A DNA stretch of 24,798 bases. Source: Caulobacterales bacterium 32-69-10. GTDB lineage: Bacteria; Pseudomonadota; Alphaproteobacteria; Caulobacterales; Caulobacteraceae. Below are positions 7,448-17,176 of this stretch, piece by piece; position 1 is the stretch's first letter; every line of letters begins with the position of its first letter. The notes below the pieces were generated by a model. That model saw nothing but the letters and a program-made list of their open reading frames with translations, had not been told where the DNA came from and ran no database searches. The stretch spans positions 1-24,798 of the forward strand of contig NCED01000042.1 in NCBI GenBank assembly GCA_002280485.1, read 5' to 3'. A program made the position numbers and the translations under genes.

Positions 7448-8337
7448 TGAGCCAGTCGCGCATGATCCTGATCGGCGTGGGCCTGGTGGCCCTGCTGATC
7501 CTCGCCGCCAACACCTTCTACATCGTCGACCAGCGCAAGCAGGCGGTGGTGCTGCGCTTCGGCGAACCGCAGCGGGTGGTCAACGCCTTCCGCGACAACG
7601 ACCCGGGACTGAAGGTGAAGGCCCCGTTCCTCGAGAACGTCATCCTGCTCGACAAGCGCAACCAGGCGCTGGAGGCCGACTCCGAGGAGATCATCGCCGC
7701 GGACCAGGAGCGCCTCGTCGTCGACGCCTTCCTGCGCTACCGCATCTCCGACCCGCTGCAGTTCTTCCGCACCCTGCGCGATGAGCGCACCGCGGCCGAC
7801 CGGCTCGAACGCCTCGTGAATTCGTCCCTGCGCCAGGTGCTGGGCTCGGTGCCGTCCAACGACATCATCGCCAGCCGCCGGGCCGAGCTGATGCTCGCCA
7901 CCCGCAACGACGTCGCCACCCGCGCCCGGGCGGCGCGGCTTGGCATCGAGGTCATCGACATCCGCATCAAGCGGGCCGATCTGCCTCAGGCCAACCAGCA
8001 GGCGGTCTATCGCCGGATGCAGACCTCCCGCCAACAGGAGGCGGCGCAGATCCGCGGCGTCGGCGAGCAGCAGAAGCGCGAGATCATGGCCGGCGCCGAC
8101 CGGGAGGTGACCGTCACCCTGGCCACCGCCACGGAGGAGTCGTCCAAGACCCGAGGCGAGGGCGACGCCCGCCGCGTGGCGATCTTCGCCCAGTCCTATG
8201 GGCGCGACCCCAGCTTCGCGGCCTTCTTCCGCTCGATGCAGGCCTATTCGGGGGCGCTCGCCAGCGGCGACACCACCATGATCCTGTCCCCGAAGAGCGA
8301 CTTCTTCAAATATTACAACAACGGCCCGGGGCGTTAA
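7444..8337 (+). CDS. hflC: HflC, SPFH-domain partner of HflK
   Basis: A 297-residue SPFH protein with an N-terminal signal anchor (about 5-27, RMILIGVGLVALLILAANTF) and a band-7 domain beginning YIVDQRKQAVVLRFGEPQRV. Later segments are FLRYRISDPLQFFRTLRDE, GIEVIDIRIKRADLPQAN and REIMAGADREVTVTLATA. It ends with DTTMILSPKSDFFKYY, the usual HflC tail. It pairs with HflK in the periplasm-facing FtsH-HflKC assembly. The ATG overlaps the hflK stop by four bases, and a second ATG follows directly. A type A palindromic repeat follows 19 bases after the stop. Confidence 0.95.
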   Translation: MMSQSRMILIGVGLVALLILAANTFYIVDQRKQAVVLRFGEPQRVVNAFRDNDPGLKVKAPFLENVILLDKRNQALEADSEEIIAADQERLVVDAFLRYRISDPLQFFRTLRDERTAADRLERLVNSSLRQVLGSVPSNDIIASRRAELMLATRNDVATRARAARLGIEVIDIRIKRADLPQANQQAVYRRMQTSRQQEAAQIRGVGEQQKREIMAGADREVTVTLATATEESSKTRGEGDARRVAIFAQSYGRDPSFAAFFRSMQAYSGALASGDTTMILSPKSDFFKYYNNGPGR

Positions 8338-8356
8338 GGCCGACGACGCGTTGCTT

Positions 8357-8513
8357 CCCCTCCCCCTTGAGGGGAGGGCGACTCGGCGTAGCCGAGCGGG
8401 GCGGGGGGACGTTTCCGCTTCGTGATGCTTTGGGATCTAGGTCGTCGCGGACCCCGCTGGCGACCCCCCACCCCGCTCGCTGGCGCGAGTCGCCCTCCCC
8501 TCAAGGGGGAGGG
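8357..8513. repeat. Composite palindromic repeat, copy 2 (type A)
   Basis: Same architecture as copy 1: outer arms CCCTCCCCCTTGAGGGGAGG and inverse, left inner hairpin CTCGGCGTAGCCGAG, a ~50-base spacer and a right half with CTCGCTGGCGCGAG. This copy has GANTC sites in both halves (8380-8384 and 8487-8491). The arm changes are compensated: TTGA on the left is matched by TCAA on the right, which supports selection on base pairing. It lies between convergent genes (hflC and the lipoprotein gene). Confidence 0.9.
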
Positions 8514-8522
8514 AAAGCGGGC

Positions 8523-9050
8523 TCACCCCGCGGGCAGGTTGGGCAGCTTCGGCTTGCCGGCCCGCCGGGCGTAGTCGGCCAGGGCTCCGGTCAGGTCCGC
8601 GCCCCGCGTGAAGGTGCAGCTCGGCGCCATCGCCCGCTTGGGGTCGATCTTCACCCCGTGGGCCAACGCCGCGTCACGGGCCGGCCCCAGGTCGCAGAAC
8701 GGCACGTCGAGATAAATCCGCCCGTCCCGCCGCTCGGCGACGCCGTAGAGCCAGGCGCCCCTGCCGCCGACGGCGAAGGCGAACTCGCCGTCCAGCCCGC
8801 CCGGCAAGGGCGTGAAGAGGAAGCGGTCGGCCCTGCCGCGGCCGTCCCTGGTATTGATTGTGTACCAGCGGTCGGGCCCGAGGCTGATCTCGACGTCGTA
8901 GGGCCGCTCGCCCTCGTCGGCGAGGGTCTGGGTCCCCACCGCCAGGGGCGCGACCGCCTGTTTCGGGTCGAGCAGCAGCGCCTTGGACTCGTAGCAGCCG
9001 GCCAGGGCCAGGGCGGCGGCGCAGATCAGTCCGGCGGCGAGCGCTTTCAT
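8523..9050 (-). CDS. Hypothetical lipoprotein downstream of serB
   Basis: A 175-residue protein starting [20 protein letters not shown]. It has a lipoprotein signal with lipobox LAGC (Cys19), so it should be lipid-anchored in the envelope. The mature part has beta-rich segments (RPYDVEISLGPDRWYTINTR, DRFLFTPLPGGLDGEFAFAV, IYLDVPFCDLGP) and two further cysteines (VPFCD, APSCTF) that could form a disulfide. I do not recognise a named family. Its ATG overlaps the serB stop (ATGA), so it is co-translated with serB. No link to serine synthesis is visible beyond that linkage. The stop is 9 bases from the end of a type A repeat. Confidence 0.85.
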   Translation of the reverse strand: MKALAAGLICAAALALAGCYESKALLLDPKQAVAPLAVGTQTLADEGERPYDVEISLGPDRWYTINTRDGRGRADRFLFTPLPGGLDGEFAFAVGGRGAWLYGVAERRDGRIYLDVPFCDLGPARDAALAHGVKIDPKRAMAPSCTFTRGADLTGALADYARRAGKPKLPNLPAG

Positions 9051-9940
9051 CCCGCCACGAATTCTTCGACGCGATAGCCCTGGAAGTAGAGCAGGGCGGT
9101 CAGGTCGGCATGGTCGACCCGCGCGTCGGCCTCGGCCGCCACGATGGGCTTGGCGCGATAGGCGACGCCCAGGCCGGCCGCCTCGATCATGGCCAGGTCG
9201 TTGGCGCCGTCGCCGATGGCCAGGGTCTCGAACAGGGGCGCGCCCAGCGCCGCCGCCTCTTCCCGCAGCGCCGTCAGCTTGGCCTCGCGGCCGAGGATCG
9301 GCTCGCCGACCTTGCCGGTCAGCTTGCCGCCGGCCTCGATCAGGGTGTTGGCGCGGTTGTCGTGGAAGCCGGCGGCCTGCGCCACCCGGCTGGTGAAGAA
9401 GCCAAAGCCCCCCGAGACCAGGACGCACCGGGCGCCGTTCGCCCCCATGGTCCGAACCAGGGTCCGCGCGCCGGGGTTCAGCCGCACCCGCTCGTCGTAG
9501 CAGCGCTGCAGGGCCTCCACGCCCAGCCCTTCCAGCATCCCCACCCGCTCGCGCAGGGCGCCTTCGAACTGCAGTTCGCCGCGCATGGCCCGCTCGGTGA
9601 TGGCGGCGATCTCCGCTTTCTTGCCGGCGAAGTCGGCCAGTTCGTCCAGGCACTCGCAGCCGATGATGGTGGAATCCATGTCGGCGATCAGCAGCCGCTT
9701 CCTGCGCCCGTCCAGGGGCTGGACGCAGACGTCGACCGGCAGGGCGGCGATGGCCGCCTCGGCCGCCGCGCGCAGGGCCCGGGGGTCGGCGGCCTCGACC
9801 GATTTGTCTATACAATTGGGGCCAAGGTAACGGGTGTCCTTGACGCGGCCGCCGAGGCCCGCCACGGCTTGCTCGACCAGGGAGCGGGCGGGATCGACGG
9901 CTTCGGGATCGGGGCTGACGAGGGTGAGGGCGAAGTGCAT
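9047..9940 (-). CDS. serB: Phosphoserine phosphatase
   Basis: SerB performs the last step of serine synthesis, hydrolysing phosphoserine. Counting from the ATG at 9938-9940 the protein has 297 residues. An N-terminal ACT-like regulatory domain ([20 protein letters not shown]) precedes the HAD phosphatase core. Motif I is [20 protein letters not shown] (nucleophile about Asp87, acid Asp89), motif II is [16 protein letters not shown], and motif III/IV is [19 protein letters not shown]. An upstream in-frame ATG at 9956-9958 would add MSQTLA; neither start has a clear Shine-Dalgarno. The start codon overlaps that of divergent miaA (shared CATG at 9938-9941), so each gene's promoter must lie inside the other. 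Confidence 0.95.
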   Translation of the reverse strand: MHFALTLVSPDPEAVDPARSLVEQAVAGLGGRVKDTRYLGPNCIDKSVEAADPRALRAAAEAAIAALPVDVCVQPLDGRRKRLLIADMDSTIIGCECLDELADFAGKKAEIAAITERAMRGELQFEGALRERVGMLEGLGVEALQRCYDERVRLNPGARTLVRTMGANGARCVLVSGGFGFFTSRVAQAAGFHDNRANTLIEAGGKLTGKVGEPILGREAKLTALREEAAALGAPLFETLAIGDGANDLAMIEAAGLGVAYRAKPIVAAEADARVDHADLTALLYFQGYRVEEFVAG

Positions 9941-10712
9941 GGCGAGCGTCTGGCTCATCGCCGGCCCGACCGCAAGCGGCAAGTCGGCCCTCGCGCTCCG
10001 TCTCGCCCGCGCGTTGGACGGCGAGATCGTCAACGCCGATTCCATGCAGCTCTATCGCGACCTCGCCGTGCTGACGGCGCGGCCGCCTGCTGACGAAACG
10101 GCCCAGGTTCCACATCATCTCTACGGCGTCGCCGACGCGGGCGACGGCTGGTCGGTCGGGCGCTGGTTGCGCGCCGCGCGCGAGGCCCTGGCCGACATCG
10201 CGTCGCGCGGGCGCACTGCCGTCGTGGTCGGCGGCACGGGTCTCTACTTCCACGCCCTGACCCGGGGCCTGGCGGAGATCCCGCCAGTGGCCCTCGCCGT
10301 CCGTCAGGCCGCCCAGGCCCGGTTTGACGCGCACGGGGAGGGGGTGTTCCGCGACGCCCTGCACGCCGTCGATCCCGTCGCGGCCGACCGTATCGCGCCC
10401 CGCGACCGGCAAAGGCTGGTCCGCGCCCAGGAGGTGCATGACGCCACGGGCAAGTCCCTGACCGAGTGGCAGGCCGAAGGGGCGGCCGGCGCGCTCGCGG
10501 ACTACCGCGCCCTCGTGCTCGACCCGCCCCGCGACGCCCTCTACGCCCGCTGCGACGTGCGGTTCGCGGCGATGGTCGCGGGCGGGGCGCTGGAGGAGGC
10601 GCGGGTCCTACTGGCGCGGAACCTCGACCCGGCCCTGCCCGCGATGAAGGCGGTGGGCCTGCGCGAACTGGGCCGCCACCTGGCCGGCGAACTCTCCCTG
10701 GACGAGGCCGTG

Positions 10713-10861
10713 CCTGGAGGGGAGGGCGACGGGGCGATAGCCCCGCGGGGCGGGGGGACGCCAGCCAGAAGCGCGATGGGCGGATTGAAAGGGCGGCGGG
10801 GTGGACGCGTCCCCCCGCCCCGCTCGGCTTCGCCGAGTCGCCCTCCCCTCCAGGGGGAGGG
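10713..10861. repeat. Composite palindromic repeat, copy 3 (type A, inverted), at the 3' end of miaA
   Basis: Read on the minus strand it matches copies 1, 2, 4 and 5: outer arm CCCTCCCCCTGGAGGGGAGG, CTCGGCGAAGCCGAG with GANTC (10835-10839), spacer, then the GCGGGGCTATCGCCCC hairpin and closing arm. The miaA-side arm is shortened to CCTGGAGGGGAGGGCGAC, lacking the outer GGGAGGG partner, and joins directly to the miaA codons DEAV. It is the only type A copy here that is not between convergent genes. Confidence 0.9.
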
Positions 10862-10901
10862 AAGAAGCGACCCGCGCACGATCTTGCCCGCTTTCCTCCG
10901 C

Positions 10902-10936
10902 TTGACCGTCCGCGGCGACTGTGAGACACCTCTCAC
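10902..10936 (+). promoter_or_regulatory. Candidate ilv promoter element and operator-like inverted repeat
   Basis: TTGACC (10902-10907) resembles a -35 element, but I see no convincing -10 at the right distance. GTGAGA-CACC-TCTCAC (10921-10936) is a perfect 6-bp inverted repeat around four bases, just upstream of the leader ribosome-binding site. It could be an operator (a LysR-type regulator is a known possibility for ilv genes) or an RNA hairpin at the transcript 5' end. Confidence 0.3.
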
Positions 10937-10957
10937 CGCTTATCTGGAGCAAGAGAC

Positions 10958-11002
10958 GTGCGCACGAAGTCCGTACTTATTGGAGCGACCGATCTCGGGT
11001 AG
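10958..11002 (+). CDS. ilv attenuator leader peptide [14 protein letters not shown]
   Basis: A 14-codon ORF starting with GTG and ending TAG, with a well-placed ribosome-binding site (GGAG at 10946-10949, 8-base spacing). Codons 6-8 are Val-Leu-Ile, encoded GTA-CTT-ATT. In this GC-rich DNA the neighbouring genes mostly use GTC/GTG, CTG/CTC and ATC, so these are three consecutive unusual codons for exactly the three branched-chain amino acids. An intrinsic terminator follows 34 bases after the stop, and the acetolactate synthase gene follows that. This is the textbook layout of ribosome-mediated attenuation: stalling at low Val/Leu/Ile-tRNA would favour read-through into ilvB. Attenuation of ilvBN has been reported in Caulobacter crescentus (from memory). 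Confidence 0.85.
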   Translation: MRTKSVLIGATDLG

Positions 11003-11035
11003 TCGAAAGACGCCCGGAAGAGCGGTCGCGTGCGC

Positions 11036-11058
11036 AAAGGCCCCTCGGGGCCTTTTTT
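11036..11058 (+). terminator. Intrinsic terminator of the ilv attenuator
   Basis: AAAGGCCCC (11036-11044) pairs with GGGGCCTTT (11047-11055) and runs into six Ts (11053-11058). It is the only clear stem plus T-run terminator I noticed in the window. Upstream segments can form competing pairs: GCGACC (10985-10990, in the leader) with GGTCGC (11024-11029), and TGCGCACG (10959-10966, at the leader start) with CGTGCGCA (11029-11036), which touches the terminator stem. I could not define the antiterminator precisely by eye. Confidence 0.85.
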
Positions 11059-11127
11059 CTTGCCCGAAACCCTGCCGACCGAACCCTGCCGACCTGACCG
11101 ATAGAGCCGACCATCCTGGAGCCCGCC

Positions 11128-12957
<1,830 letters not shown>

Positions 12958-12967
12958 CCGACGGTCC

Positions 12968-13366
12968 TCAGGGGTGGGTGGCGCGCAGGTAAGCGACCAC
13001 CGCCTTGGCGTCGTCGGCGTTGAGGCGGAAGGCCGGCATGGGCGGGCGGGCCATCGACCCGTCCGGCCGTACGCCGGTCTGCAGGAAGCTGACCAGCTGG
13101 GCGTCGGTATAGCCCGTCGGCCCGCCCGCGATGGGCGGGGCGATGGGCGCCCAGCCCGGGAACGGCGCGGTCGGGGCGAAGCTCAGGGCCGCTCCGGTCA
13201 GGGCTCGGCCCTTGGGCACATTGCCGGCCTCGTCCCGTGGCGAATGGCAGTCGCCGCAGCCGGTGACGGCGTTGACCAGGTAGTCGCCCCGCGCCACCAG
13301 CGCGGGCTGCGCCTGGGCGGCGCCCGCGGCCAGCAGGGCGGCGGCGGCGATGAGTTCACGACGCAT
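12968..13366 (-). CDS. Small periplasmic c-type cytochrome
   Basis: A 132-residue protein with a Sec signal peptide (RELIAAAALLAAGAAQA, cleavage near residue 19) and one haem-attachment site CGDCH in YLVNAVTGCGDCHSPRDEAG. A distal methionine ligand is plausible in MARPPMPAFRLNADDAKAVV, followed by the terminal helix VVAYLRATHP. This is the class I cytochrome c layout, resembling the haem domains of dehydrogenase-linked cytochrome subunits. It should act in periplasmic electron transfer; the partner is unknown. GGAG lies 6 bases before the ATG. It is inverted between ilvB and ilvN, its stop only 10 bases from the ilvB stop, so any ilvB-ilvN read-through transcript would be antisense to it. Confidence 0.9.
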   Translation of the reverse strand: MRRELIAAAALLAAGAAQAQPALVARGDYLVNAVTGCGDCHSPRDEAGNVPKGRALTGAALSFAPTAPFPGWAPIAPPIAGGPTGYTDAQLVSFLQTGVRPDGSMARPPMPAFRLNADDAKAVVAYLRATHP

Positions 13367-13501
13367 GAGGCGCTCCGCTTGCTACGAAGCTAAGCCGTAT
13401 GGAAATCCGTCGCGGTCGGCAAGATGACAGCCCCGCCCGCAAGTTCGCTTCGCCCAGCCCGCCGGATAAGCCATAAGGCGGCGGTTCACAGGATCGAGAC
13501 C

Positions 13502-14059
13502 ATGAGCAACCCTCCCGCCGGCGTCGGCTCCTCCGCCTATTTCCTCGACCATGCCGAGGAGACCGAACAGCGCGCCACCTTCGCGGTGGTGGTCGACAAC
13601 GAGCCGGGGGTCCTGCACCGGGTCGTCGGCCTGTTCTCGGCGCGCGGCTACAACATCGAGAGCCTGACGGTCGCCGAGACCGACCACGCGGCGCACGTGT
13701 CGCGCATCACCATCGTCACCCGCGGCACCGCCCAGGTGCTGGAGCAGATCCGCGCCCAGCTCGAGAAGCTGGTCCAGGTGCGCGACGTGGCCAACGCCGG
13801 GCGCGACCCCAACAGCGTCGAGCGCGAGCTGGCCCTGGTGAAGGTGCGCGGGACCGGCGCCGACCGGGTCGAGGCCCTGCGCATCGCCGATATCTTCCGC
13901 GCGCACGTCATCGACACCACCCACGAGAGCTTCATCTTCGAGGTCACCGGCGCCACGTCGAAGATCGAGCAGTTCGCCGCCCTGATGCGGCCGCTCGGCC
14001 TGGTCGAAATCTCGCGCACGGGGGTCCTGTCGATCACCCGCGGCCCGGAGCGGATGTAA
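13502..14059 (+). CDS. ilvN: Acetolactate synthase, small (regulatory) subunit
   Basis: A 185-residue regulatory subunit that activates the catalytic subunit and gives valine feedback inhibition. After a short N-terminal extension comes an ACT domain: TFAVVVDNEPGVLHRVVGLF, SARGYNIESLTVAETDH, SRITIVTRG. The C-terminal domain has LVQVRDVANAG, ERELALVKVRG, FRAHVIDTTHESFIFEVTG and GLVEISRTGVLSITRGPE, as in the longer IlvH-type subunits. I chose the ATG at 13502; the open frame extends to 13424 but that part is not IlvN-like. AGGA lies about 10 bases upstream. It is separated from ilvB by an opposite-strand cytochrome gene, so it needs long read-through or its own promoter. The stop is followed by AAGGAGG for the next gene. 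Confidence 0.95.
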   Translation: MSNPPAGVGSSAYFLDHAEETEQRATFAVVVDNEPGVLHRVVGLFSARGYNIESLTVAETDHAAHVSRITIVTRGTAQVLEQIRAQLEKLVQVRDVANAGRDPNSVERELALVKVRGTGADRVEALRIADIFRAHVIDTTHESFIFEVTGATSKIEQFAALMRPLGLVEISRTGVLSITRGPERM

Positions 14060-14070
14060 GGAGGGCGGAT

Positions 14071-14517
14071 GTGAGCCTGATGCGCCGCACCGCCCTCCTG
14101 GCCCTGGTCCTCGCGGTCGCGTCCTGCGGCCCCGATCCCGGCGCGCAGGAGCGGGCGGCCCGCACCAAGGTCTTCACCGACCTCAGCCAGCCGGACATGG
14201 CCGTGGTGGTCGGCCCGGCGGTGATGCAATCCAATTTCGCCATGGTCGACTGGACCCGCGGATCCTTCCGCGGCGGCCGGACCCTGCTGCGCCGGGACGG
14301 CAAGGACTGGACCATGATCCTGTGCGGCGGCAAGCCGCTGACCGAGCGGACGGTTCTGGAGGCGGCCGGCGTGCCTGAGGCCGCCGCCGACGGCCTGGTC
14401 TCCAAGCTCCTGCGCGAGGAGGGCCGCCTGGACTCCAGCCGCCGCGATCAGTTCGACAAGTGGGAGGGCCTGGGGGCGCCCCGGGGGGTGACGTGCCCGG
14501 AGCCGCAAGAGCAGTAG
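14071..14517 (+). CDS. Small lipoprotein resembling copper-uptake-associated proteins
   Basis: A 148-residue protein with a lipoprotein signal (RTALLALVLAVASCG, lipobox VASC). The mature part has VVVGPAVMQSNFAMVDWTRG, GGRTLLRRDGKDWTMILCGG, a helix ERTVLEAAGVPEAAADGLVS and a final FDKWEGLG. The order 'baseline value, W-x-x-G, GGRxLLRR-DG-x-W-x-I-x-L-C-x-G, AGVP-x-x-x-A' resembles the protein often annotated 'copper uptake system-associated'; this is from remembered pattern, and copper binding is not shown. The GTG start at 14071 sits 6 bases after AAGGAGG (14058-14064). An ATG-TGA start-stop (14069-14074) overlaps it, and an ATG at 14080 is an alternative. It is 11 bases after ilvN and probably co-transcribed. 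Confidence 0.75.
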   Translation: MSLMRRTALLALVLAVASCGPDPGAQERAARTKVFTDLSQPDMAVVVGPAVMQSNFAMVDWTRGSFRGGRTLLRRDGKDWTMILCGGKPLTERTVLEAAGVPEAAADGLVSKLLREEGRLDSSRRDQFDKWEGLGAPRGVTCPEPQEQ

Positions 14518-14529
14518 CGCAGATTTTCA

Positions 14530-14682
14530 CCCTCCCCCTGGAGGGGAGGGCGACTCGGCGCAGCCGAGCGGGGCGGGGGGATGCGTCCGCCCGCACCTAC
14601 TGTCTGATCGGAGCGCTCTCCGCCGGCGACCCCCCGCCCCGCGGGGCTGACGGCCCGTCGCCCTCCCCTCCAGGGGGAGGGG
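14530..14682. repeat. Composite palindromic repeat, copy 4 (type A)
   Basis: Outer arms CCCTCCCCCTGGAGGGGAGG and inverse, left inner hairpin CTCGGCGCAGCCGAG with GANTC (14552-14556), spacer with CCCGCACC and CTCTCCGCCGGCG in common with copy 1, and right inner hairpin near GCGGGGCTGACGGCCC. It fills the gap between two convergent genes, starting 13 bases after one stop and ending 11 bases before the other. Confidence 0.9.
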
Positions 14683-14693
14683 AAGAATACGCC

Positions 14694-15257
14694 TCACCCC
14701 TTGAACCCGCCGCTATCCAGGAACGCCTGTTCCCCAGGCGTTGTCACGCGCCCCAGCACCGCGTTGCGGTGAGGGAAGCGGCCGAAGCGCTTGATGATGT
14801 CCCGGTGGATGTGGGCCCACTTCAGGCTGTCCTCATCCCCGCTCTCGCGGGCGTGGGCCTCGAACAGCGCCACGGCGAAGTCCTGGTGGGCGATGGCTTC
14901 CGAATGTTCGTACGGCAGGAAGAAGAACGGACGCATCAGCGGCTCGACCGCCTGATGGAAGTCGCGCCTTACGGCCGCCTCGGCGATCGCCCGGGCCATG
15001 GGGTCGGTGGCGAAGGCGTGGGCCGAGCCGCGGTACATGTTCCGCGGGAACTGGTCGGTCAGCAGCAGCAGAGCCAGGGCCCCGTCGGCCGTCCCGGCCC
15101 AGTCCGCCAGCTCCCCCCGCGCCGCCGCCAGGTGGACGGCTTCGAAGCCGCCGCGGATCTCGGCGTCGAAGGCGTCCGAGCGGGCGAACCATTTCTTGGG
15201 TCCGGCCTCGCGCCAGAAGGCGACGACCTCGTCGTACAGGGGCGGTTCCAGGGTCAT
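14694..15257 (-). CDS. DUF924 family protein
   Basis: A 187-residue all-helical protein typical of DUF924: VVAFWREAGPKKWFARSDAF, then RGELADWAGTADGALALLLL, the family hallmark LTDQFPRNMYRGSAHAFATD, and MRPFFFLPYEHSEAIAHQDF. It ends with FPHRNAVLGRVTTPGEQAFL. Members are predicted TPR-like folds; their function is not known to me. I chose the ATG at 15255-15257 because DUF924 homology starts there and GGGAGG lies just upstream. An ATG at 15269 is possible, and longer extensions would run into the ilvC leader. It is divergent from ilvC. Confidence 0.88.
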   Translation of the reverse strand: MTLEPPLYDEVVAFWREAGPKKWFARSDAFDAEIRGGFEAVHLAAARGELADWAGTADGALALLLLTDQFPRNMYRGSAHAFATDPMARAIAEAAVRRDFHQAVEPLMRPFFFLPYEHSEAIAHQDFAVALFEAHARESGDEDSLKWAHIHRDIIKRFGRFPHRNAVLGRVTTPGEQAFLDSGGFKG

Positions 15258-15303
15258 GCGGCCTCCCATCGCGTTGCGGACGACTGCTAGCACGGCCCCA
15301 GCC

Positions 15304-15332
15304 TTGACCTTGGCGGAAAAAACCGCTGGATA
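15304..15332 (+). promoter_or_regulatory. Candidate ilvC promoter
   Basis: TTGACC (15304-15309) is followed after 15 bases by GCTGGATA (15325-15332), which resembles the Caulobacter housekeeping -10 consensus GCTAnAwC at 6 of 8 positions as I remember it. It lies about 70 bases upstream of the ilvC start in the divergent gap. Confidence 0.35.
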
Positions 15333-15333
15333 G

Positions 15334-16422
<1,089 letters not shown>

Positions 16423-16488
16423 TCCAAGGACCAGCCTTCCGCGCTTCGGGGCTTGACCCCGGAGCGCGGCGGGCGCTTGGCATCGGCC

Positions 16489-17052
16489 ATGCGCCGCATC
16501 GAGACCGTCTACCTGGCCGGACCGGACCTCTGGTACCCGGACGCCGCCGAGCTGTTCGCCCGCAAGCAGGCCGTGTGCCAGGCCGCCGGCTTCGTCGCCG
16601 TCTCCGGCCGGCACGAGCCCCTCGTCGAGACCGAGCCGTCCGAGGCCATGGCGCGCGAGATCTACGCCGCCGTACTGGAGCGCCTGCGCGCCGCCGACGC
16701 GGTGGTGGTCAACCTCACCCCCTGGCGCGGGCCGAACGCCGACCCGGGCGCGGCCTTCGAGGCCGGCTTCGCCGCCGCCTTGGGCAAACCCGTCTTCGCC
16801 TATCTCAATGTCGCCAGCGAGGACGAGGCCGACCATCGCGACCGGATCGAGATCGCGCTCGGCGCCACCCTGGGCGCCGACGGGGCCTGGCGGGATGGGG
16901 AAGGCTGCGAGATCGAGGATTTCGCCCTGCCCGAGACCCTGATGCTGTGGGCCGAGGCCAGGCGCTTCTTCGTCATCGTCACCCCCGACCCGAGGGACGA
17001 CATCACCGGGCTGGAGCTCTGCCTCGATACGGTGGCGATGTACTCGGACTGA
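16489..17052 (+). CDS. Nucleoside 2-deoxyribosyltransferase-like protein
   Basis: A 187-residue protein with the family pattern: ETVYLAGPDLWYPDAAELFA (N-terminal YLAGP nucleotide/sugar site), REIYAAVLERLRAADAVVVN, NLTPWRGPNADPGAAFEAGF with the likely catalytic Glu in the FEAGF segment, and ALGKPVFAYLN. Family enzymes transfer deoxyribose between bases in nucleotide salvage; some relatives are nucleotide hydrolases, and the exact substrate cannot be read here. The start is taken at ATG 16489 because homology begins at RRIETVYLAGP; the frame extends to a TTG at 16453. No strong ribosome-binding site is seen. It follows ilvC by 66 bases and may share its transcript. Confidence 0.85.
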   Translation: MRRIETVYLAGPDLWYPDAAELFARKQAVCQAAGFVAVSGRHEPLVETEPSEAMAREIYAAVLERLRAADAVVVNLTPWRGPNADPGAAFEAGFAAALGKPVFAYLNVASEDEADHRDRIEIALGATLGADGAWRDGEGCEIEDFALPETLMLWAEARRFFVIVTPDPRDDITGLELCLDTVAMYSD

Positions 17053-17060
17053 GAGGAAGG

Positions 17061-17171
17061 GCCCCCTCAGTCAGGCTTCGCCTGACAGCTCCCCCGCTTC
17101 GCGGTGGAGCCGAACCGTCGCCTCTCCCCGCGCAGCGGGGGAGGTGGCCGCCGAAGGCGGACGGAGGGGGC
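17061..17171. repeat. Composite palindromic repeat of a second type (type B)
   Basis: GCCCCCTC (17061-17068) and GAGGGGGC (17164-17171) form outer arms. Inside are a perfect hairpin GTCAGGCTTCGCCTGAC (17070-17086), a longer-range pair of C-rich and G-rich blocks (GCTCCCCC with GGGGGAGGT), and a right hairpin GTCCGCC/GGCCGCCGAAGGCGGAC region. The sequence differs from type A but the design (nested palindromes about 110 bases, between convergent genes) is the same. No GANTC site is seen. Confidence 0.8.
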
Positions 17172-17176
17172 AAGTA

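Noticed and set aside
9834..9938. Upstream in-frame extension of miaA
   Set aside because: The extension has no MiaA-like sequence; the P-loop follows directly after the ATG at 9939 as in the family.
9959..10045. N-terminal extension of serB to 10045
   Set aside because: It is antisense to the MiaA P-loop region and lacks SerB-like sequence.
10862..10920. Possible remnant of the miaA tail after the repeat
   Set aside because: All three plus frames were read; one begins EATRAR, loosely like the ATRxYAKRQ segment, but the match ends there and a stop follows, so it is not convincing.
16453..16488. TTG start for the deoxyribosyltransferase
   Set aside because: The 12 extra residues lack family similarity and no ribosome-binding site supports the TTG; the ATG at 16489 begins the conserved sequence.
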